A DNA stretch of 64,000 nt from an uncultured Isosphaeraceae bacterium (GTDB lineage: Bacteria; Planctomycetota; Planctomycetia; Isosphaerales; Isosphaeraceae). The DNA is taken from the NCBI GenBank assembly GCA_945957605.1, contig CAMFLR010000011.1:213516-277515 (forward strand). The letters are read 5' to 3'. Both the position numbers and the translations under genes were made by a program. This document shows positions 1-7,497 of this stretch, one piece after another. Under the pieces are notes generated by a model that worked only from the letters and a program-made list of their open reading frames with translations, was not told where the DNA came from and did no database searches. How positions within the stretch are numbered: position 1 is the first letter of the stretch; each line of letters opens with the position of its first letter.

Positions 1-237
1 CCGTGCCCGCAATTCCTTGAGCAACGCTTCGGGGCTATCCTCGAATTCGCACATCCGCTTGAGCATGGGGTAAGCGTCGGCCGCGCGTTTGCCGATCATG
101 GCGGAAAGGATTTCGGGGGTGGGCGTGCGGCCGCGATCGACCAGAAACTGGCTCAAAATGCGGGCAAAAAGCGCCTCGGTGTCGAACATCAGGCCGTCGA
201 GGTCGAACGCCACTGCGCGAATGGGAGCCAGACTCAT
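1..237 (-). CDS. HAD-superfamily phosphatase, N-terminal part (runs off the window)
   Basis: Translating the reverse strand from the ATG at 237 gives a protein beginning MSLAPIRAVAFDLDGLMFDT. The DxDG(L/V) sequence with FDTE following is HAD motif I plus the start of the cap domain, as in beta-phosphoglucomutase-like and gph-like phosphatases. The first Asp of DLDG would be the nucleophile. About 79 codons are present and the 3' end lies beyond the left edge, so motifs II to IV cannot be seen and the substrate is unknown. The ATG overlaps the stop of the upstream methyltransferase (ATGA, 234-237), which indicates translational coupling in one operon. Confidence 0.85.
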   Translation of the reverse strand, partial: MSLAPIRAVAFDLDGLMFDTEALFARILSQFLVDRGRTPTPEILSAMIGKRAADAYPMLKRMCEFEDSPEALLKELRAR

Positions 238-983
238 GCTTGCTTCTCGGATTTAGCGGCGAGCGGCTTCTCGGCGACCGCCCAGATCACCGACGACCAG
301 TATTTGGGCGAATCAAAGCCCAGCAAACGCAACTTCATACCCTCGGCCTTGCGCATGACGTCGCTCATCGCGCGATAGGCTTTGCGTGCAGGCGAAATAG
401 GCGCGGGCCATGGGTCGCGGAGCGCAACCAGTTTGAGATGATGACAAAAGAACATTTCTTCAAGTGAAGTGGGCGTGAAGGCGATTTCGTGCGTGATATC
501 GGCGTAAATCGCACGAGCTGCGTGAGGACTCTCGGCATTCGGCACGCTCACGAGCAAACGACCGCCGGGTCGCAGCCGCGAAACGACTGTTTCCAGAAGC
601 GGAAACAGCTCTTCACGCGTAAAATGTTCGATAATGTCAAGCATGGCAACGAGGCCATACGTTTGTGTGTCGTTGGCGAAGTGATCTTCAATCGCCATCC
701 GGCGCGTGTCGAGTCCAAGCTGTTTGCCAATCTCGGTCTGAATGGGATCGAGGTCGAGGCCGAGCAGGTTCGAGTAGCCTTTTGATCGCATGAAATAAAG
801 GAACTGGCCGCTGCCGCAACCGATATCGAGCACCGGCGAGGACTTATCCTCAGGCAACCAGCCTTTGGTGTACCAGTCGTAATAGGGGATGCGCTTTTCG
901 TGCCGCGCGCGAACGTCGTCGACTCCTTCGTAATGATGCCACTCAGCCTGACGCTCGTAGAACGCGGATCGATACGGATTCAA
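234..983 (-). CDS. class I SAM-dependent methyltransferase
   Basis: This 249-residue cytoplasmic protein has the glycine-rich SAM-binding motif I (VLDIGCGSGQ, residues 51-60), an acidic residue ending the next strand (LGLDLD), and a motif IV-like segment (VAMLDIIEHF). This is the arrangement of Methyltransf_23/UbiG-like enzymes. The substrate cannot be told from sequence. The start is TTG at 983. It is preceded by AGGAG at about 8 nt and overlaps the stop of the LarA-like gene (980-982). The gene overlaps the HAD gene downstream by 4 nt, so the three genes are probably translated from one message. Confidence 0.88.
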   Translation of the reverse strand: MNPYRSAFYERQAEWHHYEGVDDVRARHEKRIPYYDWYTKGWLPEDKSSPVLDIGCGSGQFLYFMRSKGYSNLLGLDLDPIQTEIGKQLGLDTRRMAIEDHFANDTQTYGLVAMLDIIEHFTREELFPLLETVVSRLRPGGRLLVSVPNAESPHAARAIYADITHEIAFTPTSLEEMFFCHHLKLVALRDPWPAPISPARKAYRAMSDVMRKAEGMKLRLLGFDSPKYWSSVIWAVAEKPLAAKSEKQA

Positions 984-2299
984 TGTGCTGCTCCTTCAAG
1001 GACGCGGGGCTGGCGTCTCCGACGTCCCCGGACACTGTCTGGAAAGAGGGATTCCTGGTCGAGGTTGCCGGCCGCGTCGAACGGCCAGGGCCGGAATTCC
1101 GACTCAAACCGCAACGATGTGTCGGCCTCAACCTCTTTCGCAAACGCCTGACTCACCCAAAGCGTGGTTAGCTCCAGCGTGTTCGGAATCACAACCACGC
1201 GAGCTTCTTTGGGATCGATACACCAGCATGTGTCATAACACGCCGAGATCACATCACGATCGGTCGGCAGAGAAAGCGGCACGCGGGCGCGTGTAAGGAA
1301 ATTGCTCGTCATACTGTTGACGATCATTGGCTTGGGGTCGATCGCCTTGACCGCTCGATCGGTCGTCAAATCGGCCAGGCCGATCCCGACGCCGTTGCCA
1401 TGTGTTTCGACGGAAAGATCGAGAACGGCGAGTCGCGTAACGATCGGCCGAGGCAAGTCCGGCATCGTTTCCACGCGCTGGCGGCCGATCACGTTGGGAT
1501 CGAGACCAGTTCCGCTGAAATTTTTGCCCAGCTCGCCGACGATAAGCACGTCGATCTGGTCGAACGGTAAGCGCGCCATCAGCACGCGGGCTTCGTCGAG
1601 CAATTGCGGCTCGACATTGAGAAGGTCTTCGGGCTCGACGCCAACCACGCGCGCCGTGTGCTCGCGTGCATTTTCGAGCAGAGCAATTCCCAGCGAAACC
1701 GGTGTTTTTTGCAGAAGGAACGCGCCAACTTCCGGCAGCAGTACTTTCATCCCAGGCAGGCCAAGTTTATGAACCTGCGCCGCCCCTTGATGCTTGCCCA
1801 GGCCGATCGTCAGCATCTTGAGCAGGCCGCTTTCGTACTGTCCGGTAAACGATGTGTGCGGCTTGATGCGATTGAGCAGCACAACGCCGTCGGCGCGGTG
1901 CGCTGCGGCATCGAAATGAATGGGCAGCCCGAAGCTGTTCGTGCCGAGGACGACGGTATCCATCGACGAAGAGATTTCGCAGCCCATCGCGGATTCGGTC
2001 ACGCCGAAGGACGCAAGTAGTTCGCGCTGGCCATCGGAAGTACCTCCGCCGTGACTTCCCATCGCCGCAACAATGAAGGGCGACAGGCCGCACGCCTTGA
2101 TTGCATCAACAGCGGCACGTGCAATCTTGTCGATCCCAGCGATTCCGCGACTGCCGACCGTGAGCGCGACTCGTCCGCCCGGCTTGATGCGCTCGCGAAT
2201 CTTACTTTGAAGAATCGCGTCGGCGACGGCCAGGGGCACGTCAGCAACTTCAGGCTGATCAACGGTTTGGGAGATTTGCGCGATTGGTGGAAACGTCAT
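980..2299 (-). CDS. LarA-like (DUF2088) lactate racemase-domain protein
   Basis: The 439-residue protein resembles the DUF2088/LarA N-terminal domain. It has a GSRGI segment near residue 50, then MGSHGGGTSDGQ near residue 80, and a central NRIKPHTSFTGQYESG block followed by GLLKMLTIGLGKHQGA. In nickel-dependent lactate racemase, His residues in equivalent motifs and a Lys bind the pincer cofactor, so the His of GSHG, the His of KPHTSF and the Lys of LLKML are plausible equivalents (inference). Many DUF2088 proteins are not lactate racemases and the larB/larC/larE maturation genes are not in this window. It is first in a tight operon with a methyltransferase and a HAD phosphatase. The start is ATG at 2299. 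Confidence 0.75.
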   Translation of the reverse strand: MTFPPIAQISQTVDQPEVADVPLAVADAILQSKIRERIKPGGRVALTVGSRGIAGIDKIARAAVDAIKACGLSPFIVAAMGSHGGGTSDGQRELLASFGVTESAMGCEISSSMDTVVLGTNSFGLPIHFDAAAHRADGVVLLNRIKPHTSFTGQYESGLLKMLTIGLGKHQGAAQVHKLGLPGMKVLLPEVGAFLLQKTPVSLGIALLENAREHTARVVGVEPEDLLNVEPQLLDEARVLMARLPFDQIDVLIVGELGKNFSGTGLDPNVIGRQRVETMPDLPRPIVTRLAVLDLSVETHGNGVGIGLADLTTDRAVKAIDPKPMIVNSMTSNFLTRARVPLSLPTDRDVISACYDTCWCIDPKEARVVVIPNTLELTTLWVSQAFAKEVEADTSLRFESEFRPWPFDAAGNLDQESLFPDSVRGRRRRQPRVLEGAAH

Positions 2300-2352
2300 G
2301 ATGCCGGCTCAGGTCGTTGCGCGTTGAGTGGGGTCACCGGGAACGCGAAAAC

Positions 2353-2383
2353 GGAACGACGCCGGTTGGACCGGCGTCGCTCC
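2353..2383 (-). terminator. intrinsic terminator after the PEP-CTERM gene
   Basis: A GC-rich inverted repeat with arms at 2353-2365 and 2371-2383 has one mismatch and a short loop. On the minus strand it is followed by a T-rich run (the complement of 2348-2351). It lies about 55 nt past the stop of the PEP-CTERM gene and would separate it from the LarA-like operon. Confidence 0.8.
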
Positions 2384-2437
2384 GCGAGTTTAGTCGAAAT
2401 CCGGGGGAAATTACCACCGGAGACCGCAGAAGGCCAC

Positions 2438-3241
2438 TTAGGCGGCGTTCTTCTTGCGGATGCGGCGGACGAACACCGCGGCGCCAGCCATGCCGGCCCA
2501 GGCGAGGATCGTCGTCGGTTCGGGGACGGGAACCGGCTGGATCGTGCCGCCCGACGGGGCGTAGACGACCGTGTTGGTGCCGGTCTGCTGGTCGGAGCTG
2601 AGAACGCCGGCGTTCTGGAACTGGCCCGAGAACGGCGTGCTCGAGATCACGACGAAGGTGGCGCTGTTGTTGCCGGCGCCGAGGGCCTGCGAGTCGCTAC
2701 CGGGGTTCACGAAGTCGGCACGAATCGCACCGATCTTCGAGCCAGCCTGCCACGACAGCGAGTCGGGGACCAGCGGGGTCGAACCGTCCGGGTTGGCGAC
2801 GTTGTTCAGGCCGCCGACGGTGCCGTTGGTGATCACGTAGGCGTAGGTTTGCTTGCCAACACCGGCGAAGTCGGTACCGGTCGGCGTGCTGTTGAACTGG
2901 AACGAGGTGCTGTCGACGTGAACGGGCTCGCCCGAAACGGAGTTCGTGGCGTTGTTCACGGAGAGCTGGTACGCATAGGCGTACAGGCCGGCGGCGGCGG
3001 TGCCATCCTTGCCCTGGAACACTTCGGACGAAATCGTGCCGGCATTGTTGGCGCCGACGAAGTTAATCGCCGAATTCTGTACTGTGCCGCCTGACACGGG
3101 GTTGAACAGGTCGTTGAACTGGGTGGCCGAGAGGGTGGGCGTGCTGAGCTGCTGGATGCTCGACGCCTGCGCGGCCGGATTGATCAGGGTGCCCAGTGTG
3201 AGGCCGGTGCCAAGGGCAATGGCGAGCTTGAGCTTGTTCAT
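2438..3241 (-). CDS. secreted PEP-CTERM sorting-domain protein
   Basis: The 267-residue protein has a signal peptide (MNKLKLAIALGTGLTLGTL, cleavage probably after AQA near residue 24). The mature region is rich in Ser, Thr, Asn and Gly. The C-terminus ends VPVPEPTTILAWAGMAGAAV, then a basic tail RRIRKKNAA. This is a complete PEP-CTERM signal (VPEP, hydrophobic helix, basic cluster), which an exosortase would recognise at the inner membrane to place the protein at the cell surface. The mature domain matches nothing I recognise. The reading frame stays open upstream, but the ATG at 3241 is the one that starts the signal peptide. No exosortase gene is in the window. Confidence 0.88.
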   Translation of the reverse strand: MNKLKLAIALGTGLTLGTLINPAAQASSIQQLSTPTLSATQFNDLFNPVSGGTVQNSAINFVGANNAGTISSEVFQGKDGTAAAGLYAYAYQLSVNNATNSVSGEPVHVDSTSFQFNSTPTGTDFAGVGKQTYAYVITNGTVGGLNNVANPDGSTPLVPDSLSWQAGSKIGAIRADFVNPGSDSQALGAGNNSATFVVISSTPFSGQFQNAGVLSSDQQTGTNTVVYAPSGGTIQPVPVPEPTTILAWAGMAGAAVFVRRIRKKNAA

Positions 3242-3608
3242 ATCTCTCGATCTTCCAAGGTTGACCATCGAGGGTTCGTCGGCCGAATCCCTCTTCGAGC
3301 GAGTTGATCCATAACTCGCCGACCGGAGAACGCCTCCGGACGGGCCCCGCGGGTCGCCTTCCTCGTGGAGCAAGGTTGGCGAAAATCGTCCCTCGGGGGG
3401 CGACGTCGTTCCCTCGGAATCGAAACCACTCGGCTCGTCGCAAGCGCACCGCGATCCGTGGCTGATTTGCCTGCGTTCCTGGCAGGCAGACCAGTGAAGG
3501 TAAGCGGACACGAAGCTAATAGTCGGGGGTGTCGATTCGAGAGGTGCTGCGTTACCTGAGTGCCTTGCGGAGGGACATTGCAAGTCACCCAAGCGTCGTG
3601 TCGGGAAG
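3242..3608. other. intergenic: 5' region of the PEP-CTERM gene and 3' region of dedA
   Basis: These 367 bases lie between two minus-strand genes. The PEP-CTERM frame is open here but has no signal-peptide-like start and low coding character. I found no confident promoter, riboswitch or terminator. A GGTTTCGATTCC stretch on the minus strand resembles a tRNA T-arm, but no acceptor stem pairs with it. Confidence 0.5.
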
Positions 3609-4481
3609 TTAGCAGGGATCCCGATTAGGGTCAATCTGATTTTTATTCAAGTCAGCCGAGGCCGCAGCCGACGTCTCAAAGTCGGCGCAAACTCCCATGT
3701 CGTCCACTTTTTCGTCGTGACCATTCGCGGGCGTTTCGACCACTTCTCGCACAATTTCTTGAGCTTTTTCTTCGATTTTGTCGGGATCAGGCGGCGCCAA
3801 CTTGGTCGAGAACGTTCCTGAACTGAGGTCATCCGGTGGAAGCGGCTGATCATCAACCAGCACTGGCGGGCCGACGACATCGCCCCCCTTCTGCCTCGAT
3901 TTGTAGAACTTGTAGAACCGATGCAAGAGCCACCCAGCGATCGCCAGAGCGATCCCCCAGGTGATCATCCCCTGCCAGTGCCTGATCTGTTCCGTCGCCT
4001 TTTCGATCTGAAACGCGAACAGATACCCGATGCCGAACATCAGTGTCGTGCTGAATGTCGCTGCGCAGAGGTCAGTAATAAACAGGTTGAAAGCGGGCAG
4101 CTTGAGAATTCCGGCCGTGAGATACGCTGCCGTTCTGAATCCGACTGCGAACCGGCCGAGAATGAGAATCTTGATTCCATGCCGGCGGAAGTATCCTTTG
4201 ATTTGTGTTTCGCGCGCCTTGGTGAGAAACTTCCGCGTCATTCGGAACGAGAGGACCTTCTCACCATAAAAATAGCCAATGAAGTAAACGACAAAATCGC
4301 CGACGATGACGCCGATGAGGCATGAAGCGAACGCGAGCGGCCACCAGATCGTCTCTTTACGGGACAGCACGGCGGCGAGAATGATCGGCACCTCTTCCGG
4401 CACTGGCAGACCAAGGCCGCCGAGCACGAGAACGAGGAAGAATCCGACGTAACCAAGATGTGCAACAAGATCTTCCGTCAA
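3609..4481 (-). CDS. DedA/SNARE-associated family membrane protein
   Basis: DedA proteins are multi-spanning inner-membrane proteins linked to membrane homeostasis; several are lipid flippases. This one has an early hydrophobic helix followed by GLGLPVPEEVPIILAA, the DedA acidic re-entrant motif. Further on it has ILGRFAVGFRTAAYLTAGI, the conserved GRF-x3-R segment, and more helices to about residue 220. An unusual hydrophilic acidic tail of roughly 80 residues follows. I prefer the TTG at 4481 (MTEDLVAHLGYVG) because GGGAG lies 6 nt upstream and it gives a normal family start. An ATG at 4550 would add 23 residues with no hydrophobic character. The 5' end of this gene is partly duplicated near 10.8 kb. 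Confidence 0.85.
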   Translation of the reverse strand: MTEDLVAHLGYVGFFLVLVLGGLGLPVPEEVPIILAAVLSRKETIWWPLAFASCLIGVIVGDFVVYFIGYFYGEKVLSFRMTRKFLTKARETQIKGYFRRHGIKILILGRFAVGFRTAAYLTAGILKLPAFNLFITDLCAATFSTTLMFGIGYLFAFQIEKATEQIRHWQGMITWGIALAIAGWLLHRFYKFYKSRQKGGDVVGPPVLVDDQPLPPDDLSSGTFSTKLAPPDPDKIEEKAQEIVREVVETPANGHDEKVDDMGVCADFETSAAASADLNKNQIDPNRDPC

Positions 4482-4771
4482 AACCGACTCCCGACCCGCA
4501 CACTCAAACGGCTCGAACCCGCGAGCCCCTCGCACGCCCCTTGGTACCATATCGCGCGTGGGGCGTCAAAGTGGCCAGACCCGTCCAGCCTCGCAAATTC
4601 AACCTGTCAGCCACCTATCATAAATCAGTTCGCGTATTAGGGTAGTCGCTTCCTGGGGGCGAGTTATTGGTTCGTTACGATTTTTTGTTTGGTAAGGATC
4701 AAGATATCACGTAGCCTTTGATTCCAGGAGCAGCCGGAACGATCGCCCTATCCTAATTTCAGGAAGCGGTG
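4482..4771. promoter_or_regulatory. divergent region between dedA and the first TPR gene; one copy of a duplicated segment
   Basis: This stretch must hold the promoters for dedA (minus) and the first TPR gene (plus). It is clearly related to 10860-11093. Shared blocks include CATAAATCAGT-CGCG-ATTAGGG-AGTCGCTT, TCCAGCC-TGCAAATTC and GATATCA-GTA followed by TTTGAT. The blocks are kept in order but have diverged by substitutions and small gaps. The AGGAAGCG at 4761-4768 is the likely ribosome-binding site for the ATG at 4772. I cannot name exact promoter hexamers. Confidence 0.6.
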
Positions 4772-7321
4772 ATGAAATCTCCAGGAATCGGCGGAGTTGC
4801 CGTGGTCCTTTTGTTCGGCTGGGCAGCACACTCGCCGGCCGAAGACTTGTTGATGTCGGAATCGAGCGAGAACGCAAAGCCGACGGACATCGTACGACTA
4901 GTGAAATCCAGCCTTGTCGGAGACTGGCAAGGCCGCATCGTATTTCTATGGCCTGGAACTGAGCGGATCGCCGCGGTCCCTTACTCCCCACGCCCTTCAA
5001 CTCCTGGTTCGATCGATCTCGCGCTCTACGAAGTGCAAGAGACTGATGGTTTTTGGCTCAAAGTCAAAACGACCACCGACGCAGCTCAAAGTGCCAATAG
5101 ACTAACCGACGCGGGCCGCGGATGGGTCCGCATCAGCGACGTGCTCCCCAGCGAAACGGCAGCCGAAATCTTGCTGTCTCGGATTCAGAAAAAGCCCGAG
5201 CCGCGACTCTATCTCTTGTTGAGCCAGGTTCACGTAGACGCAGGAGACTTGCCAAGATCCATCGCCGATTTGACAGCGGCGATTCAACTCTGGCCCGAAG
5301 ATGCAAGTTTGCGTCGTCGACGCGGGCACTCGCACGCGTTTGGCAAGGACTTCCCAAGTGCGATCAACGACTTCGACGAAGCCGTTCGTCTTGGAGACAA
5401 GAGCGCGGAGATATTCAAAGAGCGCGGCGAAGCATATCGAAGGAACGATGATTACGAAAACGCGATCTCTGACTTCGATAGGGCGATCGATCTGAATCCA
5501 AACGACGCCCTTTGCTATTTCTTCCGGGGCCGACTCAAACGCGATTTAGACCGAGATCAGGAGGCGATTGCCGATTTCAGTGAAGCGATACGCATCGCGC
5601 CGAAGTACGAACTCGCCCGACACGAGCGAGGGAAGTTGCGGTATGAAACGAGACAATATGACCTTGCGATCGCTGATTTCGACGTCGCAATCGCGGGTGG
5701 CAATTCATCCGCCCACGTGGATCGCGGCAAAGCATGGTACTATAAACAAAATTACACAAAAGCGATCGCCGACTTCGACAAAGCACTCGGTGTTCCCGCG
5801 AGCGATGCGGAAGCGATGACTTGGCGCGGGGCTACGTATGCCAATCTTAACGACCTCGACAACGCGTTTGCCGATCTCAACATGACCATTTGGAATCACC
5901 CGGATTATGCAACCGCTTACTTGACGCGTGCAGTTCTTTGGGAGCAAAAGAAAGAGCGTACCAAGGCGATTGCCGACTACACGCAGTACATTCGCCTCAG
6001 TCCCGACGACCTCGTGGGTTACAAGCGTCGTGCAAAGGTCCTCATTCAACAATCTGAATACAATCTCGCCATCGCCGATTTGAATGAGGCGATCAAACTC
6101 GACTCTGAAGATTGGGATCTCTTCGCCGCTCGCGGCAACTGCTATTTCAGTTTGAAGGAATACGACAAAGCTGCCGCCGACTACTCCGAAGCCCTTCAAC
6201 GCAATCCAAATTCAGCAAGACTTCATGGCGAGATCGCAAACTGCCACGACTTAACAGGGCGACACGAAGCGGCGCTTCGAGAATCTAACGAAGCGGTCCG
6301 GTTGAGTTCAAAAGATGCTCTTCTACGAATCGCGCGAGGTAGCGTCCTGTTTCGACTTGGGAAGAGCGACCAGGCTCTCGCCGATCTTGACGAAGCCGTT
6401 CGACTCGCCCCCAACTCGTACGACGCCCTTTCGTTCCGAGCGCAGATTTATGTCGAACGAAACGAGCACAAAAAGGCGATCGACGACTTCACCACGATGA
6501 TACGCCTTGCGCCCTCGCCAGCTGATGCCCTCTCTGCCCGTGCGAGTGCCTGGAGTGCCCAAGGCGATAACGCGAACGCCATTCTTGACCTCACCGCGGC
6601 GATACGACTCAAACCCGATGATGCGAACCTGCTCCTCACGCGTGCCCTTCAGTGGGCTTCTGTTGAAAAACCCGAAATGGAGCTCGCGGATCTGGACGAA
6701 GTCATCCGGCTCAGTCCTGAAATCACCGACGCCTACCAACTCCGCGGACACATTTGGCTCGACGCGCGAATCTTCGACAGGGCGATTGAAGACTTCACTC
6801 GCGCGCTGCGAATCGATCCCAGGCACACGGCAAGTTACTCCGGCCGCGCCCGCGCATGGCTGGCCAAAGGCGATATGAATCGAGCCCGCGACGACGCTGA
6901 TGCGATTGTCAAATTCAATCCCGAGTCGGCCGATGCACTCGTCGAACGTGCCGAATGCCTTGGATATTTGCACGATTATAAGAACGCGATTCTTGACCTC
7001 GAGCATGCAATAAAAATCGACCAAAAAAACGCCGTCGCGACAGGAGGTCTTGCAACGATTTTGGCCGCTGCATCTGACGCGGAATTTCGCGACGGCAAGC
7101 GTTCGCTTGAACTCGCAACCAGGGCATGCGATCTCGCTGGCGACCAAGGCCTCCATTACGAGGGTATCCTCGCAGCCGCCTATGCAGAGCTCGGAGACTT
7201 TGCGAAAGCGATCGAGGCTCAGCAAAAGGCTGTTGCCGCTGCCAGCGCAGCAAGGGAAAGACGCGAAGCCGAAAGGACGCTTCAACTCTATCGAGGCCGG
7301 AAACCGTTTCGCTTGCCCTGA
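4772..7321 (+). CDS. exported SH3-like/TPR repeat protein, copy 1 (type A)
   Basis: The 849-residue protein starts with a signal peptide (MKSPGIGGVAVVLLFGWAAH, probably cut after AHSPAED). Next is a small beta-rich domain with GDWQGRIVFLWPGTE, then GFWLKV and GWVRISDVLP. The FWLKV...GWV pattern looks like a bacterial SH3-like fold (inference). From about residue 125 to the end there are some 18-20 tetratricopeptide units of 34 residues (consensus AIADFDEAIRLNP, LxxRGxxW). These should form a long superhelical scaffold in the periplasm or at the surface. It ends RGRKPFRLP, nearly the same as the other copies (SKPYRLP, CKPHFLP). The start is ATG 4772, with AGGAAGCG just upstream. No catalytic domain is visible. 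Confidence 0.85.
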   Translation: MKSPGIGGVAVVLLFGWAAHSPAEDLLMSESSENAKPTDIVRLVKSSLVGDWQGRIVFLWPGTERIAAVPYSPRPSTPGSIDLALYEVQETDGFWLKVKTTTDAAQSANRLTDAGRGWVRISDVLPSETAAEILLSRIQKKPEPRLYLLLSQVHVDAGDLPRSIADLTAAIQLWPEDASLRRRRGHSHAFGKDFPSAINDFDEAVRLGDKSAEIFKERGEAYRRNDDYENAISDFDRAIDLNPNDALCYFFRGRLKRDLDRDQEAIADFSEAIRIAPKYELARHERGKLRYETRQYDLAIADFDVAIAGGNSSAHVDRGKAWYYKQNYTKAIADFDKALGVPASDAEAMTWRGATYANLNDLDNAFADLNMTIWNHPDYATAYLTRAVLWEQKKERTKAIADYTQYIRLSPDDLVGYKRRAKVLIQQSEYNLAIADLNEAIKLDSEDWDLFAARGNCYFSLKEYDKAAADYSEALQRNPNSARLHGEIANCHDLTGRHEAALRESNEAVRLSSKDALLRIARGSVLFRLGKSDQALADLDEAVRLAPNSYDALSFRAQIYVERNEHKKAIDDFTTMIRLAPSPADALSARASAWSAQGDNANAILDLTAAIRLKPDDANLLLTRALQWASVEKPEMELADLDEVIRLSPEITDAYQLRGHIWLDARIFDRAIEDFTRALRIDPRHTASYSGRARAWLAKGDMNRARDDADAIVKFNPESADALVERAECLGYLHDYKNAILDLEHAIKIDQKNAVATGGLATILAAASDAEFRDGKRSLELATRACDLAGDQGLHYEGILAAAYAELGDFAKAIEAQQKAVAAASAARERREAERTLQLYRGRKPFRLP

Positions 7322-7497
7322 TGTCATTGCGAATTGGCGAGAAAAACTCTGCACAATTACCACTGTGCGGTCGTTTCGTGCGCGCGTGTTGGGATCTGAA
7401 ACAACTCAACGGTTTTCGTTGGGAGACAGGCTGCCGCTTATGTATCCTTTGATACAGGGCCGGCGAAAAGTCCCTCCTTTCACCATGCGGGGCGACG

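Noticed and set aside
2051..3094. 347-codon plus-strand frame
   Set aside because: It is antisense to both the LarA-like gene and the PEP-CTERM gene and runs across the terminator between them.
3370..3480. tRNA-like T-arm (GGTTTCGATTCC, minus strand)
   Set aside because: No acceptor or anticodon stem can be paired around it.
6323..7363. 346-codon minus-strand frame
   Set aside because: It is opposite TPR copy 1, and similar antisense frames appear opposite the other copies because of repeated codon patterns.
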